A DNA stretch of 64,000 bases from Flavobacterium sp. HSC-61S13 (GCF_024171535.1 NZ_JALJZV010000003.1:271657-335656); one strand, 5' to 3'; shown: positions 16,198-25,778, numbered from the stretch's first letter. Program-made: numbers and translations. The notes: generated by a model not told the origin, from the sequence alone.

Positions 16198-17252
16198 TAA
16201 CAACTTTATTTGGCGAAAGCATCGAATTGTTAGGTCAGTTGATCGCAACACCTTCCTTTAGTAAGGAGGAAGATCAAACGGCTGATATTATTGAAAAACA
16301 CTTGCAGCAAAAAGGAATTAAAACTCATAGAGAACTTAATAATATTTGGGCATTTAATAAACATTTTGATGTTGAAAAACCAACGATTTTATTGAATTCT
16401 CATCACGATACCGTGCGTCCCAATAGCGATTACACCAAAGATCCTTTTACTCCAGAGCTACTCGATGGTAAACTGTATGGTTTGGGCAGTAATGATGCTG
16501 GTGGCTGTTTGGTGTCTTTGATTGCGACCTTTTGTTTTTTTTATGAACAGACGGATTTAAAATATAATTTGTGTTTAGCTGCGACCGCAGAAGAGGAGAT
16601 CTCGGGACAAGACGGACTGGAGCGAATTTTACCGCGTTTGGGATCTTTGAATTTTGCGATTGTAGGAGAACCCACCCAAATGCAATTGGCAATAGCCGAG
16701 CGCGGCCTGATGGTTTTGGACTGTCGTGCCCATGGGAAATCTGGACATGCCGCGCGCGAAGAAGGCGACAATGCTATTTATAAAGCCATGAGTGATATCA
16801 AATGGTTTAACAGCTATCAGTTTGAAAAAACCTCGGATATCTTTGGATCGATCAAGATGAGTGTCACGATGATTCAAGCTGGTACTCAGCATAATGTAGT
16901 ACCCTCAGTCTGTGATTTTGTAGTTGATGTACGTGTAACGGAAGTTTATACCAATGAAGAATTGTTGGAATTGATTTGCCAGTCGGTGACTTCAGAAGTA
17001 AAAGTGCGTTCTATTCGTTTAAAACCGTCGTCTATTGATCCGGGTCATCCGATTGTTTTAGCGGGAATAGCCTTGGGTAAAACCACCTATGGTTCTCCAA
17101 CGACTAGTGATCAGGCTTTGTTGGATATTCCTTCGTTAAAATTGGGACCAGGAGATTCGGCCCGTTCTCATACTGCGGATGAATTTATTTATATCAGTGA
17201 AATCGAAAACGGTATTGCCGATTATATCACAATGTTGCAACAAATCGTATAA
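16194..17252 (+). CDS. argE: M20-family deacylase of the arginine pathway (N-acyl-citrulline/ornithine deacylase)
   Basis: A 352-residue metal-dependent amidohydrolase of the ArgE/DapE group. Metal ligands are visible in LNSHHDTVRP, GSNDAGG and ATAEEEISG, with GEPT and GHAAREEGDNA further on. It should remove the acyl group, here from N-acyl-citrulline because the carbamoyltransferase acts on acylated ornithine, freeing citrulline for ArgG. The start at 16194 overlaps the argB stop by four bases; an upstream in-frame ATG at 16098 lies inside argB and is not used. argH starts 11 bases after its stop. Confidence 0.92.
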   Translation: MITTLFGESIELLGQLIATPSFSKEEDQTADIIEKHLQQKGIKTHRELNNIWAFNKHFDVEKPTILLNSHHDTVRPNSDYTKDPFTPELLDGKLYGLGSNDAGGCLVSLIATFCFFYEQTDLKYNLCLAATAEEEISGQDGLERILPRLGSLNFAIVGEPTQMQLAIAERGLMVLDCRAHGKSGHAAREEGDNAIYKAMSDIKWFNSYQFEKTSDIFGSIKMSVTMIQAGTQHNVVPSVCDFVVDVRVTEVYTNEELLELICQSVTSEVKVRSIRLKPSSIDPGHPIVLAGIALGKTTYGSPTTSDQALLDIPSLKLGPGDSARSHTADEFIYISEIENGIADYITMLQQIV

Positions 17253-17263
17253 AAAGAAAAAAC

Positions 17264-18595
17264 ATGAAAATTTGGCAAAAAAGTACCGATGTGAATACCG
17301 ATGTAAACCACTTTACCGTAGGTAGAGATCGTGAATTGGATTTAAATTTAGCGGCTTTTGATATTTTGGGATCCTTGGCTCATACGCAGATGTTGGAGAA
17401 GATCGGTTTGTTGACAGAAGTGGAACTGTTGGAAATTCACAAGGCATTAAAGGATATCTATAATGAAATTCAAAATGGCACTTTCGAAATAGCGGATGAG
17501 GTAGAAGATATTCATTCTCAAATCGAATTGTTGTTGACACAGCGTATAGGCGACAGTGGAAAGAAAATCCACAGCGGTAGATCGCGTAATGATCAGGTCT
17601 TGGTTGACCTTAAATTGTATTTTAGATTTGAGATTCAAGAAATCGTAGAAAAGACGAGCAAGATTTTTCAGCGTTTTCAAAAACTAAGCAATCAATATAA
17701 TCAGGTATTATTGCCGGGTTATACCCATCTTCAAATCGCGATGCCCTCCTCGTTCGGCTTGTGGTTTGGTGCTTATGCGGAGAGTTTGGTCGATGATCTG
17801 GAAATGGTGTATGCCGCGTGGAAGATTACCAATAAAAATCCTTTGGGATCGGCAGCAGGATATGGATCTTCATTTCCATTAGATAGACAAATGACTACGG
17901 ATTTGTTGGGCTTTGATAGCTTAAACTATAATGTGGTTTACGCTCAAATGGGGCGTGGAAAAACCGAGCGAGTTTTAGCGCAAGGATTGAGTTCCATAGC
18001 CGCTACCCTTGCAAAATTTGCAATGGATGCTTGTCTATATATGAGTCAGAATATGAATTTTATAAGTTTTCCAGAACATTTGACTACCGGTTCAAGTATT
18101 ATGCCGCACAAAAAGAATCCGGATGTATTGGAACTCATTCGTTCGAGATGTAATAAGATTCAAGCATTACCCAATGAAATAACAATGATGACAACCAATC
18201 TGCCATCGGGTTATCACAGAGATTTACAACTGTTGAAAGAAAATCTTTTTCCTGCCTTTGTTTCGTTAAAGGAATGCTTGGATATTTTGGATTTGATGCT
18301 CGAAAATATTCAAATCAATCCCAATATTCTAGATGATCCAAAATACGATTATTTATTTAGTGTTGAGGTGGTTAACAATCAGGTTTTGGATGGAATTCCG
18401 TTTAGAGAGGCTTACAAAAATATAGGATTCGCTATCGAATCAGGGACCTATCAACCTTCTAAGGAGGTCAATCATACGCACCAAGGCAGCATAGGAAACT
18501 TGATGAATGACGCTATAGCGGAACAGTTTAAAAAAACCGTAGATCAGTTTGATTTTGAAAAAGTACAGCGAAGACTAAATGTCTTATTAAAGTAA
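17264..18595 (+). CDS. argH: argininosuccinate lyase
   Basis: ArgH splits argininosuccinate into arginine and fumarate, the last pathway step. The 443-residue protein has the fumarase-superfamily signature TGSSIMPHKKNPD near residue 275, HSGRSRNDQVLVDL near 102 and PGYTHLQIAMPSSFG near 149. The start MKIWQKSTDV is normal for the phylum. It closes the eight-gene arginine operon and is followed within a few bases by a strong terminator. Confidence 0.96.
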   Translation: MKIWQKSTDVNTDVNHFTVGRDRELDLNLAAFDILGSLAHTQMLEKIGLLTEVELLEIHKALKDIYNEIQNGTFEIADEVEDIHSQIELLLTQRIGDSGKKIHSGRSRNDQVLVDLKLYFRFEIQEIVEKTSKIFQRFQKLSNQYNQVLLPGYTHLQIAMPSSFGLWFGAYAESLVDDLEMVYAAWKITNKNPLGSAAGYGSSFPLDRQMTTDLLGFDSLNYNVVYAQMGRGKTERVLAQGLSSIAATLAKFAMDACLYMSQNMNFISFPEHLTTGSSIMPHKKNPDVLELIRSRCNKIQALPNEITMMTTNLPSGYHRDLQLLKENLFPAFVSLKECLDILDLMLENIQINPNILDDPKYDYLFSVEVVNNQVLDGIPFREAYKNIGFAIESGTYQPSKEVNHTHQGSIGNLMNDAIAEQFKKTVDQFDFEKVQRRLNVLLK

Positions 18596-18621
18596 AAAGA
18601 GCTCCGTAAGGAGCTCTTTTT
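18594..18621. terminator. bidirectional terminator between argH and the reductase gene
   Basis: AAAAAGAGCTCC at 18594-18605 pairs perfectly with GGAGCTCTTTTT at 18610-18621 over 12 bp with a GTAA loop. The A and T runs on the two sides let it serve both convergent genes. Confidence 0.93.
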
Positions 18622-18643
18622 ATAATGGCTTATAGATTAAACT

Positions 18644-19693
18644 TTAAACATCGTCAAAGTCTATGTATATTTCATCAGAAGTTACAATGGCCTGACAGGA
18701 TAAAATCAGACCTTCTTCGATTTCACTGTCTGTTAATATGGAATTCTTTTGCATCACGGCGGTGCCTTTTTGGATGCGACACATACACGAGCTACAGATG
18801 CCGCCTTGACAAGAATAAGGAGCATCGATCCCCTCTTTTAACATGGCGTCTAAAAGAATGTTTTTTCTAGACATTTCAAAGGTCACTTCTTCATCGTCTA
18901 CTAAAACGGTAATTCGTGCAGTTCCTTCTGCATCCACTGGTTTTGCTCCATCGTTATTAGGAGTAAATATTTCGAATAATATTTTCTTTTCAGAGACATT
19001 TCGTTCTTTTAAAACGGCACTGACCGTATCAATCATCTCTTCAGGGCCACATAAAAAGAATTTCTCAAAAGTCTTTTCCTTGTGTTTGTTGTTGATCACA
19101 AAATTGACCACGGATTTCTCGATTCGGCCAAATAAGGATTCTGCTTCACGTTCTTTGGAATAAACAAAATGTACAAAGAAGCGGTTGATATATTTTTGTT
19201 GTAATTGATGAAGGGCATCGTGAAAGATGGTTTCTTCAACTTTCTTATTTCCGTAAACCAACACAAAAGTGCTGTTGGGTTCTTCTTCTAAAACCGTTTG
19301 TACGATTGACATGACGGGAGTAATTCCACTACCTGCAACAAAGGCTGCATAATTGTTTTGTACATTCGGTTGAGGTTCATGTATAAAACGACCTTCGGGA
19401 GTTCCTACTTCTAAAGTGTTCCCTACTTTCAATTCCGTATTGGCAAATGTGGAAAACACACCGCTTTCTACTTTCTTGATCGCTACGCGAAGTTCTCCAC
19501 TTTTTGGCGTGGTACAGATCGAATAAGCTCTTCGAATTTCCTTACCCTCAAATACATATTTGATATTTAAGTACTGTCCAGCGATAAAGGTATAATCGGG
19601 TTTTAAACTATCCGGTACGTCAAAAAGCACCGATACTGAATTGGGTGTTTCTTTTCGAACTTCCTTTATAGTTAATAAATGGAATTTTGACAT
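18644..19693 (-). CDS. FAD/NAD(P)/2Fe-2S reductase, PaaE-like
   Basis: A 349-residue reductase with three parts: a flavin domain (about residues 5-100, IRRAYSICTTP), a NAD(P) domain (about 105-235, VAGSGITPVMSI and FFLCGPEEMI), and a C-terminal plant-type 2Fe-2S domain with CQGGICSSCMC near residue 295 and a last cysteine in LSCQA. This is the layout of PaaE, the reductase of phenylacetyl-CoA epoxidase, and of related oxygenase reductases. No paaABCD genes are in the window, so the electron acceptor is unknown; calling it PaaE itself would go too far. It faces the PadR gene. Confidence 0.9.
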   Translation of the reverse strand: MSKFHLLTIKEVRKETPNSVSVLFDVPDSLKPDYTFIAGQYLNIKYVFEGKEIRRAYSICTTPKSGELRVAIKKVESGVFSTFANTELKVGNTLEVGTPEGRFIHEPQPNVQNNYAAFVAGSGITPVMSIVQTVLEEEPNSTFVLVYGNKKVEETIFHDALHQLQQKYINRFFVHFVYSKEREAESLFGRIEKSVVNFVINNKHKEKTFEKFFLCGPEEMIDTVSAVLKERNVSEKKILFEIFTPNNDGAKPVDAEGTARITVLVDDEEVTFEMSRKNILLDAMLKEGIDAPYSCQGGICSSCMCRIQKGTAVMQKNSILTDSEIEEGLILSCQAIVTSDEIYIDFDDV

Positions 19694-19714
19694 GGTTTAT
19701 GAGTTTACTGCACG

Positions 19715-19722
19715 CAAAAATA
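19715..19722 (-). promoter_or_regulatory. -7 promoter box for the reductase gene
   Basis: On the minus strand TATTTTTG matches TAnnTTTG exactly, 21 bases before the reductase start. No convincing -33 element is seen. Confidence 0.5.
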
Positions 19723-19768
19723 CGAAACCAAAACGAGTTTAATTCATGATAATTGTTAGTTTCTGTTT

Positions 19769-19805
19769 AAAAAACAATACCTCTAATTTAGGGGTATTGT
19801 TTTTT
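19769..19805. promoter_or_regulatory. 13-bp inverted repeat, probable PadR operator
   Basis: AAAAAACAATACC at 19769-19781 and GGTATTGTTTTTT at 19793-19805 are perfect reverse complements, separated by 11 bases. The repeat ends four bases before the -7 box of the PadR gene, so a protein bound there would block it. It looks like a terminator stem, yet it lies between two divergent starts, where a terminator has no purpose. PadR repressors commonly bind an inverted repeat at their own promoter. Confidence 0.6.
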
Positions 19806-19809
19806 TGTC

Positions 19810-19817
19810 TATATTTG
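19810..19817 (+). promoter_or_regulatory. -7 promoter box for the PadR gene
   Basis: TATATTTG, an exact TAnnTTTG box, lies 19 bases before the chosen PadR start and directly after the inverted repeat. Confidence 0.55.
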
Positions 19818-19836
19818 ATTGGATAAAGCACTACAA

Positions 19837-20172
19837 ATGAAAAAACAACAGCAATTATATAAAGGAAGTTTGAATGCCATCATCATGCGATTGCTGGAAC
19901 AAAATGGAAAGATGTACGGTTATGAGATCACTCAGAAAGTAAAGGAAATCACTGCTGGAGAGATGAACTTGACTGAAGGGGCTTTGTATCCGGCTTTACA
20001 TAAATTGGAGTCCGAGGGTTTTTTAGACGTGGAAATGGAGCGGGTTGATGGACGGGTCCGAAAATATTATAAATTGACAGCGTCGGGCATCAAGGAAACC
20101 AATCATTTAATTGAGGAACTTGACAATTTTATCAAAAACATGCAGTCGATAGTAAATTTAAAACTGACTTAA
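19837..20172 (+). CDS. PadR-family transcriptional regulator
   Basis: A 111-residue winged-helix repressor. It has the PadR signature KGSLNAIIMRLLEQ, MYGYEITQKV and the wing segment LTEGALYPALHKLE, then ESEGFLDVEMERVDGRVRKYY. The start is set at ATG 19837; an upstream in-frame TTG at 19819 begins two bases after the promoter box and is not credible. The next gene begins one base after its stop and encodes a membrane protein, the usual partner of small PadR regulators. It probably controls its own operon through the inverted repeat upstream; the signal is unknown. Confidence 0.9.
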   Translation: MKKQQQLYKGSLNAIIMRLLEQNGKMYGYEITQKVKEITAGEMNLTEGALYPALHKLESEGFLDVEMERVDGRVRKYYKLTASGIKETNHLIEELDNFIKNMQSIVNLKLT

Positions 20173-20173
20173 G

Positions 20174-20833
20174 ATGAAAACGTTAAACACGGAACAAATC
20201 GGTACCCTTGAAACAATACTACTTCAAAAGTATAATCTAAAATACGATCATTTAAGATTAGAAATTTTGGACCATATCGCTTCCGAAATGGAAGTGCTGA
20301 TGAACGATGAAGATTTGGGGTTTGAAGTCGCATTAAAAACGGTTTTCAAATTATGGCATAACGATTTGCAACACAAAAAATTGGGTACATATACAAACAC
20401 GCCTCGAATGGTTGTAACATTATGGAGGCGATTGGATTTAAATTATCTGTTGATGCTTCTCGCTGTATGTGGTTTATCATTTTCTGTGGTATATGCGTTT
20501 GATGTTGAGGATGCTGTGGCAAAAGGCGGAATAATAAGCTTGTTGATTTTTAACTTTTTTATTATCACACGAACGCTGATGCAGGTTTTTAATTCCACTC
20601 AAAAAACCGTACTGAATGCATATGTAAAGAGAGGAGTTGTCAGTTGTTTGGGGTTTAATGTTTATTTGTTGATGATGACGTTTGTATCAAACCGACTGGA
20701 GTTTGTTGGTCTTGATTGGGGTATACCTGTGAGTATGTTTTTAGCTTTAGCGATATCTGTGCGTTTATCAATGGGGTCTTTTCTGATGAAAAAAAGTTTG
20801 ATTATAGAAGAAAAGACACTTAAGCTTCCATGA
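20174..20833 (+). CDS. membrane protein paired with the PadR regulator
   Basis: A 219-residue protein with a soluble N-terminal part of about 85 residues (KYNLKYDHLRLEILDHIASEMEVLM), rich in charged helices, and then about four membrane spans in pairs. The N-terminal helix bundle with a LEILDHIASE motif is like the helical domains in membrane proteins that follow PadR genes in many bacteria (HAAS/DUF1700 type); this is a resemblance in form, not a firm match. It starts one base after padR and so is surely co-expressed. Function is unknown. Confidence 0.7.
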   Translation: MKTLNTEQIGTLETILLQKYNLKYDHLRLEILDHIASEMEVLMNDEDLGFEVALKTVFKLWHNDLQHKKLGTYTNTPRMVVTLWRRLDLNYLLMLLAVCGLSFSVVYAFDVEDAVAKGGIISLLIFNFFIITRTLMQVFNSTQKTVLNAYVKRGVVSCLGFNVYLLMMTFVSNRLEFVGLDWGIPVSMFLALAISVRLSMGSFLMKKSLIIEEKTLKLP

Positions 20834-21107
20834 AACAACTTACAGAAACACATTTTCGAGAGTTGAAGTATTTATAGGCAACACTTATTAGGACACTATT
20901 ATCAACAAATGTGGAAACGCTTTAAATCCGCTTAAAAGGATTGTTCTTATAAATTTAAGTTAACACAATGATGTAAAGGCGGATATTGATTTATATTTAA
21001 CACCTAATTTATTTATTATACACGATAATCGCATGAAATGTGATTTTGTTGTAGATAAGCTTTGGAACTCCCAGAGGAATCTTCAGATTTAAATATAAAA
21101 ACCACTT

Positions 21108-23597
21108 ATGAGCTTTAAATTTACTTGTCTATTATTATTGTTTTCTGTGTTGTCATTTGCTCAAGTTAAGGGGAAAATTACCGATGAAAAAGGGCAGCCT
21201 ATCGCCTTCGCTAGTATTACTGTCGAAAATACCTCAAGGGGAACGTCTTCGAATGAAAAGGGAGAATACGAACTTTTCAATACCCGACAAGAGGGTACTA
21301 TCTACGTTAATTTTCAATATTTGGGTTATAAAACCCAAAGAATCGCGGTTTTATTAAAATCTGAAGCAATTGTTTTAAATGTAAAAATGCTTGAAGAAGA
21401 ATTTATGATGGCGGATATTGTGATTAAGGTCGGAGAGAATTTGGCAGATCCAATTATTAGAAATGCAATCAAAAGCAAGGATTCGAACACTAAAAACACC
21501 TCAAAATTTACTGCGGATTTTTATTCTAAAGGAAATCTTAAGCTATTAAAATTACCCAAATTTGTAAGTATTGGTGTAAATGGACAAGAGGAAGTTAATA
21601 AAATAGATTCCTTAAATCCCAATGTCATTTATCTGTCGGAAACCGTGTCAAAAATCACATATCAAAAACCGGATAAGATTAAAGAGCATATCGTAGCATC
21701 GAAAATAAGTGGTAACGACAACGGTTATAGTTTTAATACGGCTAAAGAGACTTTTTATGACTTTTACGATGAAACGATTAATCTTAATAAACGGGTAGAT
21801 GTTAAGATGATTTCGCCTTTGGCAAAAAATGCCTTTAATTATTACAAATATAAACTCGAGGGTACTTTCTTTGACGGTACCTATCTAATCAATAAAATTA
21901 AAGTAATACCCAAACGCGACAAAGAACCTGTTTTTGAGGGTTATATATATATCGTTGAAGACAGCTGGGCTATTTATGGTGTCGAACTTGATGCTTTGGG
22001 ATACCGCATGCAGGAACCGATTATTGACAAGTTGGAATTGGTTCAAAACTACAGTTATCAAGCATCATTAAAAAACTGGATTAAAAATGTTCAGTCCATC
22101 GATTTTATAGGGGGGATGTTGGGAGTAAAACTACAGGCTAAGTTTTCATATGTGTTTAGCAACTATCATTTTGTGGATCATTTTGATGCCAAAACTTTTT
22201 CGAATGAGTTGGTTAGTTTTGATGCGGATGCCAACAAGGTAGATCAGTCTTATTGGGACCAACACCGTCAAATTCCGTTGACAGACGAGGAGCAAAAGGA
22301 CTATCAAGTAAAGGATAGTCTTATGATCATCAAAAACTCTGCGGCTTATATTGATAGTTTAGATCGCAAGAATAATCGATTTAAAATAGGTGGTTTATTG
22401 ACGGGTTATACCTATAAAAACACTTTAAAAGGATATACCTTGAGTTATGAGGGACTTGCAGATATTAAGTCTCTTGGTTTTAATACGGTGCAAGGATGGA
22501 ATATTGGAAATGAGTTTAAATTTGTAAAAACCAATAAAGACAAAGGTTCTGTCACAGATATTGGAGCAGTGCTCAACTACGGTTTTGCAGAAGATCGTTT
22601 GCGTGCTGTAGGAACGGTTCAACATCTATTTAATAAGATCGATAGAAAAAAGCTGAGCGTAACCGGAGGAAGCACAATCGCACAGTTTAATGCGGATCAA
22701 CCCATTTCTAAGTTATTAAATTCTGCTAGTACACTGCTTTTTAAGGATAATTACATGAAGTTGTATAACCGTGAATTTGTAAACGCAACCTATAGTCAGG
22801 AAGTCTACAATGGAATTACGGCTGAGGGGACTTTAGAATACAATCAGAGAAAAGCGCTGTTTAACAATACGGACTATGTGATCTTTAATCGCGACAAGGC
22901 CTATACTTCAAACCATCCGCTTGATCCTGAAAATTATACCCATGCCGGTTTTGAACAGCATCATCTTGTGAAGGCTAAGATTGGGGCTCAATTTAATTTT
23001 GCTCAAAAATATATCTCCTTACCCAACCAGAAGGTCAATATTCCAAGTGCCAAATTCCCCGTATTATCGGTCAATTTTGAAAAAGCCTTCGCAGCTTCGG
23101 ATAATAAATATCAATATGATCTATTGTCGGCGAGTATCACTCAAGAACTGGGCGTCAGCAATAAAGGAGAATTCAATTATCATTTAAAAGCGGGAAAATT
23201 TTTTGGAGCGGATGATATCGCCTTTATGGACTACCACCATTTTAATGGCAATCAAACCCATGTTAATTTGGAAGGGAAGTATATGAATGCGTTTAACCTT
23301 TTGCCGTACTATGAACTGAGTACAAATAAAGCCTATGCGGAAATCCACCTAGAACACAATTTCAAGGGCTATATTATGAACAAAATTCCGCTATTAGATC
23401 TGCTTCAATGGAACTTGGTTTTGGGGTATCACAATGCCATTACTACGGATAGAAATCCGTATCAGGAATTCACTGCTGGGTTTTCCAATATAGGTATTGG
23501 CAAATTTAGAGGTTTACGAGTAGACTATGTTCGCAGTTTGCAGCATGGGGTTTCTAAGGACGGTATCATGATTGGTTTAACCTTGCTCAATAAATAG
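21108..23597 (+). CDS. DUF5686 outer-membrane protein with carboxypeptidase-like regulatory domain
   Basis: An 829-residue exported protein. A signal peptide (FTCLLLLFSVLSFAQ) precedes a carboxypeptidase-D regulatory-like domain at about 20-95 (VKGKITDEKGQPIAFASI), the fold found at the N-terminus of many Bacteroidetes outer-membrane receptors. The rest, about 100-829, is the DUF5686 region, with many aromatic alternating strands, ending in a probable beta-barrel. There is no SusC plug domain, so it is not a TonB receptor. Function is unknown; a role in the outer membrane is inferred. The 274 bases before it hold no clear promoter. Confidence 0.85.
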   Translation: MSFKFTCLLLLFSVLSFAQVKGKITDEKGQPIAFASITVENTSRGTSSNEKGEYELFNTRQEGTIYVNFQYLGYKTQRIAVLLKSEAIVLNVKMLEEEFMMADIVIKVGENLADPIIRNAIKSKDSNTKNTSKFTADFYSKGNLKLLKLPKFVSIGVNGQEEVNKIDSLNPNVIYLSETVSKITYQKPDKIKEHIVASKISGNDNGYSFNTAKETFYDFYDETINLNKRVDVKMISPLAKNAFNYYKYKLEGTFFDGTYLINKIKVIPKRDKEPVFEGYIYIVEDSWAIYGVELDALGYRMQEPIIDKLELVQNYSYQASLKNWIKNVQSIDFIGGMLGVKLQAKFSYVFSNYHFVDHFDAKTFSNELVSFDADANKVDQSYWDQHRQIPLTDEEQKDYQVKDSLMIIKNSAAYIDSLDRKNNRFKIGGLLTGYTYKNTLKGYTLSYEGLADIKSLGFNTVQGWNIGNEFKFVKTNKDKGSVTDIGAVLNYGFAEDRLRAVGTVQHLFNKIDRKKLSVTGGSTIAQFNADQPISKLLNSASTLLFKDNYMKLYNREFVNATYSQEVYNGITAEGTLEYNQRKALFNNTDYVIFNRDKAYTSNHPLDPENYTHAGFEQHHLVKAKIGAQFNFAQKYISLPNQKVNIPSAKFPVLSVNFEKAFAASDNKYQYDLLSASITQELGVSNKGEFNYHLKAGKFFGADDIAFMDYHHFNGNQTHVNLEGKYMNAFNLLPYYELSTNKAYAEIHLEHNFKGYIMNKIPLLDLLQWNLVLGYHNAITTDRNPYQEFTAGFSNIGIGKFRGLRVDYVRSLQHGVSKDGIMIGLTLLNK

Positions 23598-23685
23598 CTC
23601 TTTTGCCAGAGATATCGGTGTTGTAATGAGTTTCTGTCATTCAGGATCGTTCTTTGTCAAGGATAATAGGCGTATTGCCAGTGAG

Positions 23686-24213
23686 TTATTCTTCGGTATC
23701 GGTTTTCGTAATCTGATCAATAGATTGTTCAAACAAATCATCAAATAATTTAAATACACTTGGCAGTATATGTTGGGAAACACTTTTATTTACGGTATAT
23801 AAATACGATTTGTCTAAGGTTTCTTGTGAAGCCATAAAGTTGTTGTAGTTGACTTTTAGAAAAAGGGTCATTAGAATACAAGCGATCAGTAGGAATTTTA
23901 ATACTTGAAAAAGTCCGCCAAAAATTCGGTTCAGACCACCGAGGAAAACAGCTTTAGACAATTGAGTCAGTGTTTTGGCTAACAGTTGAACCAAAACGAT
24001 TACCAGTAGGAAAGTCAGTACAAATGCTATTAGCGGTAACATTTTGGTGTCCCAACCTAAAAAATCTTTAATAACTGTGGAGAACTTAATAGCACCGATA
24101 AGTCCGATGAGTAGAGATATAAACGAAGCGATGGAAACCCATAGGCCGTCTGAAAAACCTTTATAAAAACCGTAAACCAATCCAACCAAACACAATAAAT
24201 CTATCAGTAACAT
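23686..24213 (-). CDS. CvpA family membrane protein
   Basis: A 175-residue inner-membrane protein with four probable spans. The start LIDLLCLVGLVYGFYKGFSDGLW is the CvpA family signature (D-x8-GxxxGF-x-G). In Escherichia coli CvpA affects colicin V production and bile-salt tolerance, but the molecular role in Bacteroidetes is not known. It is convergent with the DUF5686 gene and divergent from the 118-residue gene before pheS. Confidence 0.85.
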   Translation of the reverse strand: MLLIDLLCLVGLVYGFYKGFSDGLWVSIASFISLLIGLIGAIKFSTVIKDFLGWDTKMLPLIAFVLTFLLVIVLVQLLAKTLTQLSKAVFLGGLNRIFGGLFQVLKFLLIACILMTLFLKVNYNNFMASQETLDKSYLYTVNKSVSQHILPSVFKLFDDLFEQSIDQITKTDTEE

Positions 24214-24266
24214 TTTTTTCTTAATTTGATGCGAAGATATTATAAATTCGTTTTACAAGGAAGTAG

Positions 24267-24274
24267 TATCTTTG
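24267..24274 (+). promoter_or_regulatory. -7 promoter box for the 118-residue protein gene
   Basis: TATCTTTG is an exact TAnnTTTG box 19 bases before the start codon, in the 80-base gap between divergent cvpA and this gene. Confidence 0.5.
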
Positions 24275-24293
24275 CAAATAATACAACAGAATT

Positions 24294-24650
24294 ATGGCTA
24301 GAGACGAACAGTTAAAAGCGCGCTGGGAATTAGTGGTTGGTTTTTTATCTACCCGTTTCGCAGATGGCGATATATTAGATTTAGATGCGATTATTTATTT
24401 AATCGGAGTACAGGAATTAGGGAAACCAAATCAGAAATATAAAAAAGACGAAAAATTAAACTTAATGCATATAGCTATTTGCCGCTTGTTAGAGCCTTAT
24501 GGTTATTATGAGTTTGAACGTTTTGATGATGAAGGTTGGCCACACTATACAATTAAGGAACAATTACCAGCTTTAAAAGCCGGTGAGCAGTCGGTTTTGA
24601 TGAAAGAAGCCATAGTGTCGTATTTTATGGAGAGAGGCATTATCGAGTAA
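24294..24650 (+). CDS. conserved 118-residue protein of unknown function
   Basis: A soluble, acidic protein with MARDEQLKARWELVVGFLS at its start, then FADGDILDLDAIIYLIGVQELG and YGYYEFERFDDEGWPHY. There is no signal peptide or membrane segment. The pattern of strong hydrophobic helices with conserved W and Y residues looks like a real folded domain, and I recall similar short hypothetical proteins next to pheS in flavobacteria, but I cannot name a family. It lies 85 bases before pheS on the same strand, yet pheS has its own -7 box. Confidence 0.75.
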   Translation: MARDEQLKARWELVVGFLSTRFADGDILDLDAIIYLIGVQELGKPNQKYKKDEKLNLMHIAICRLLEPYGYYEFERFDDEGWPHYTIKEQLPALKAGEQSVLMKEAIVSYFMERGIIE

Positions 24651-24709
24651 GATAGTAAATTAATAATTTTTTTTTAAAGTTTATAATTTTCAGTATAATT
24701 TAAATGACG

Positions 24710-24717
24710 TAAATTTG
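24710..24717 (+). promoter_or_regulatory. -7 promoter box for pheS
   Basis: TAAATTTG, an exact TAnnTTTG box, lies 18 bases before the pheS start codon. There is no clear -33 TTG. Confidence 0.5.
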
Positions 24718-24735
24718 CGTTTTACTTGACTTAAA

Positions 24736-25755
24736 ATGATTGATAAAATAAAAGAGTTTATTGGAGAGGCCCAGAGCTTTTCTGCCGATAACAAAGAAGC
24801 GCTTGAATCTTTTCGAATTAAATTCATTTCTAAAAAAGGGATCCTAAACGACTTGTTTAACGAGTTTAAAACGGTGCCTAATGATCAAAAGAAAGAATTT
24901 GGACAAGCGATAAATTTATTAAAAACTACCATTGAGGATAAAGTAAAATCTATTCAAGATTTTTTGGAATCCAAAGAAGACTCTCAAGGGATTTATGGTG
25001 ATTTAACGCGTCCTGGAAGTCCGATTAGTTTGGGGTCTAGACACCCGATATCCTTGGTGAAAAATCAGGTTATCGACATTTTTTCCAATATTGGATTCAA
25101 TGTATCAGAGGGACCGGAAATCGAAGACGATTGGCACAATTTCACCGCGCTAAATTTCCCAGAATACCATCCAGCACGAGATATGCAGGATACGTTCTTT
25201 GTGCAGACCAATCCTGAAATGCAATTGAGAACACATACATCATCTGTGCAAGTGCGTTATATGGATGAATTCAAACCGCCTTTGAGAACGATTTCTCCGG
25301 GTCGTGTTTTTAGAAACGAAGCCATCTCATCGCGTTCACATTGTATTTTCCACCAAGTAGAAGGTTTGTATATCGATAAAAACGTATCCTTTGCAGACTT
25401 AAAACAAACGCTTCTATACTTTACAAAAGAAATGTTTGGCAAGTCTAAGATCCGTTTACGTCCGTCTTATTTTCCATTTACAGAGCCTAGTGCTGAGGTA
25501 GATATTTACTGGGGACTAAAAACCGAAACCGACTACCGCATTACCAAGGGAACCGGATGGTTGGAAATTATGGGATGTGGAATGGTTGATCCAAACGTTT
25601 TGAAAAACTGTAATATCGATCCAAACGAGTACAACGGTTTTGCATTTGGTATGGGTATCGAACGTATGGCGATGTTGTTATACCAAATTAGTGATATCCG
25701 TATGTTTTATGAAAATGATGTACGATTTTTAGAACAATTCAAATCTAGCTTCTAG
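24736..25755 (+). CDS. pheS: phenylalanine-tRNA ligase alpha subunit
   Basis: PheS carries the catalytic class II core of the alpha2-beta2 enzyme that charges tRNA-Phe. The 339-residue protein has an N-terminal helical arm (about 1-85), [11 protein letters not shown] near 119, motif 2 in [19 protein letters not shown] near 191 and motif 3 in [16 protein letters not shown] near 302. Length is normal. pheT is not next to it, which is usual in this phylum. A terminator follows directly. Confidence 0.97.
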   Translation: MIDKIKEFIGEAQSFSADNKEALESFRIKFISKKGILNDLFNEFKTVPNDQKKEFGQAINLLKTTIEDKVKSIQDFLESKEDSQGIYGDLTRPGSPISLGSRHPISLVKNQVIDIFSNIGFNVSEGPEIEDDWHNFTALNFPEYHPARDMQDTFFVQTNPEMQLRTHTSSVQVRYMDEFKPPLRTISPGRVFRNEAISSRSHCIFHQVEGLYIDKNVSFADLKQTLLYFTKEMFGKSKIRLRPSYFPFTEPSAEVDIYWGLKTETDYRITKGTGWLEIMGCGMVDPNVLKNCNIDPNEYNGFAFGMGIERMAMLLYQISDIRMFYENDVRFLEQFKSSF

Positions 25756-25778
25756 ATTTTTATATACTTTATATGATC

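Noticed and set aside
16447..16892. Several open frames on both strands inside argE
   Set aside because: They are shadows of the argE frame in GC-richer DNA; none has a recognisable product.
18644..19693. Naming the reductase gene paaE
   Set aside because: No phenylacetate genes are near; the domain order is shared with several oxygenase reductases.
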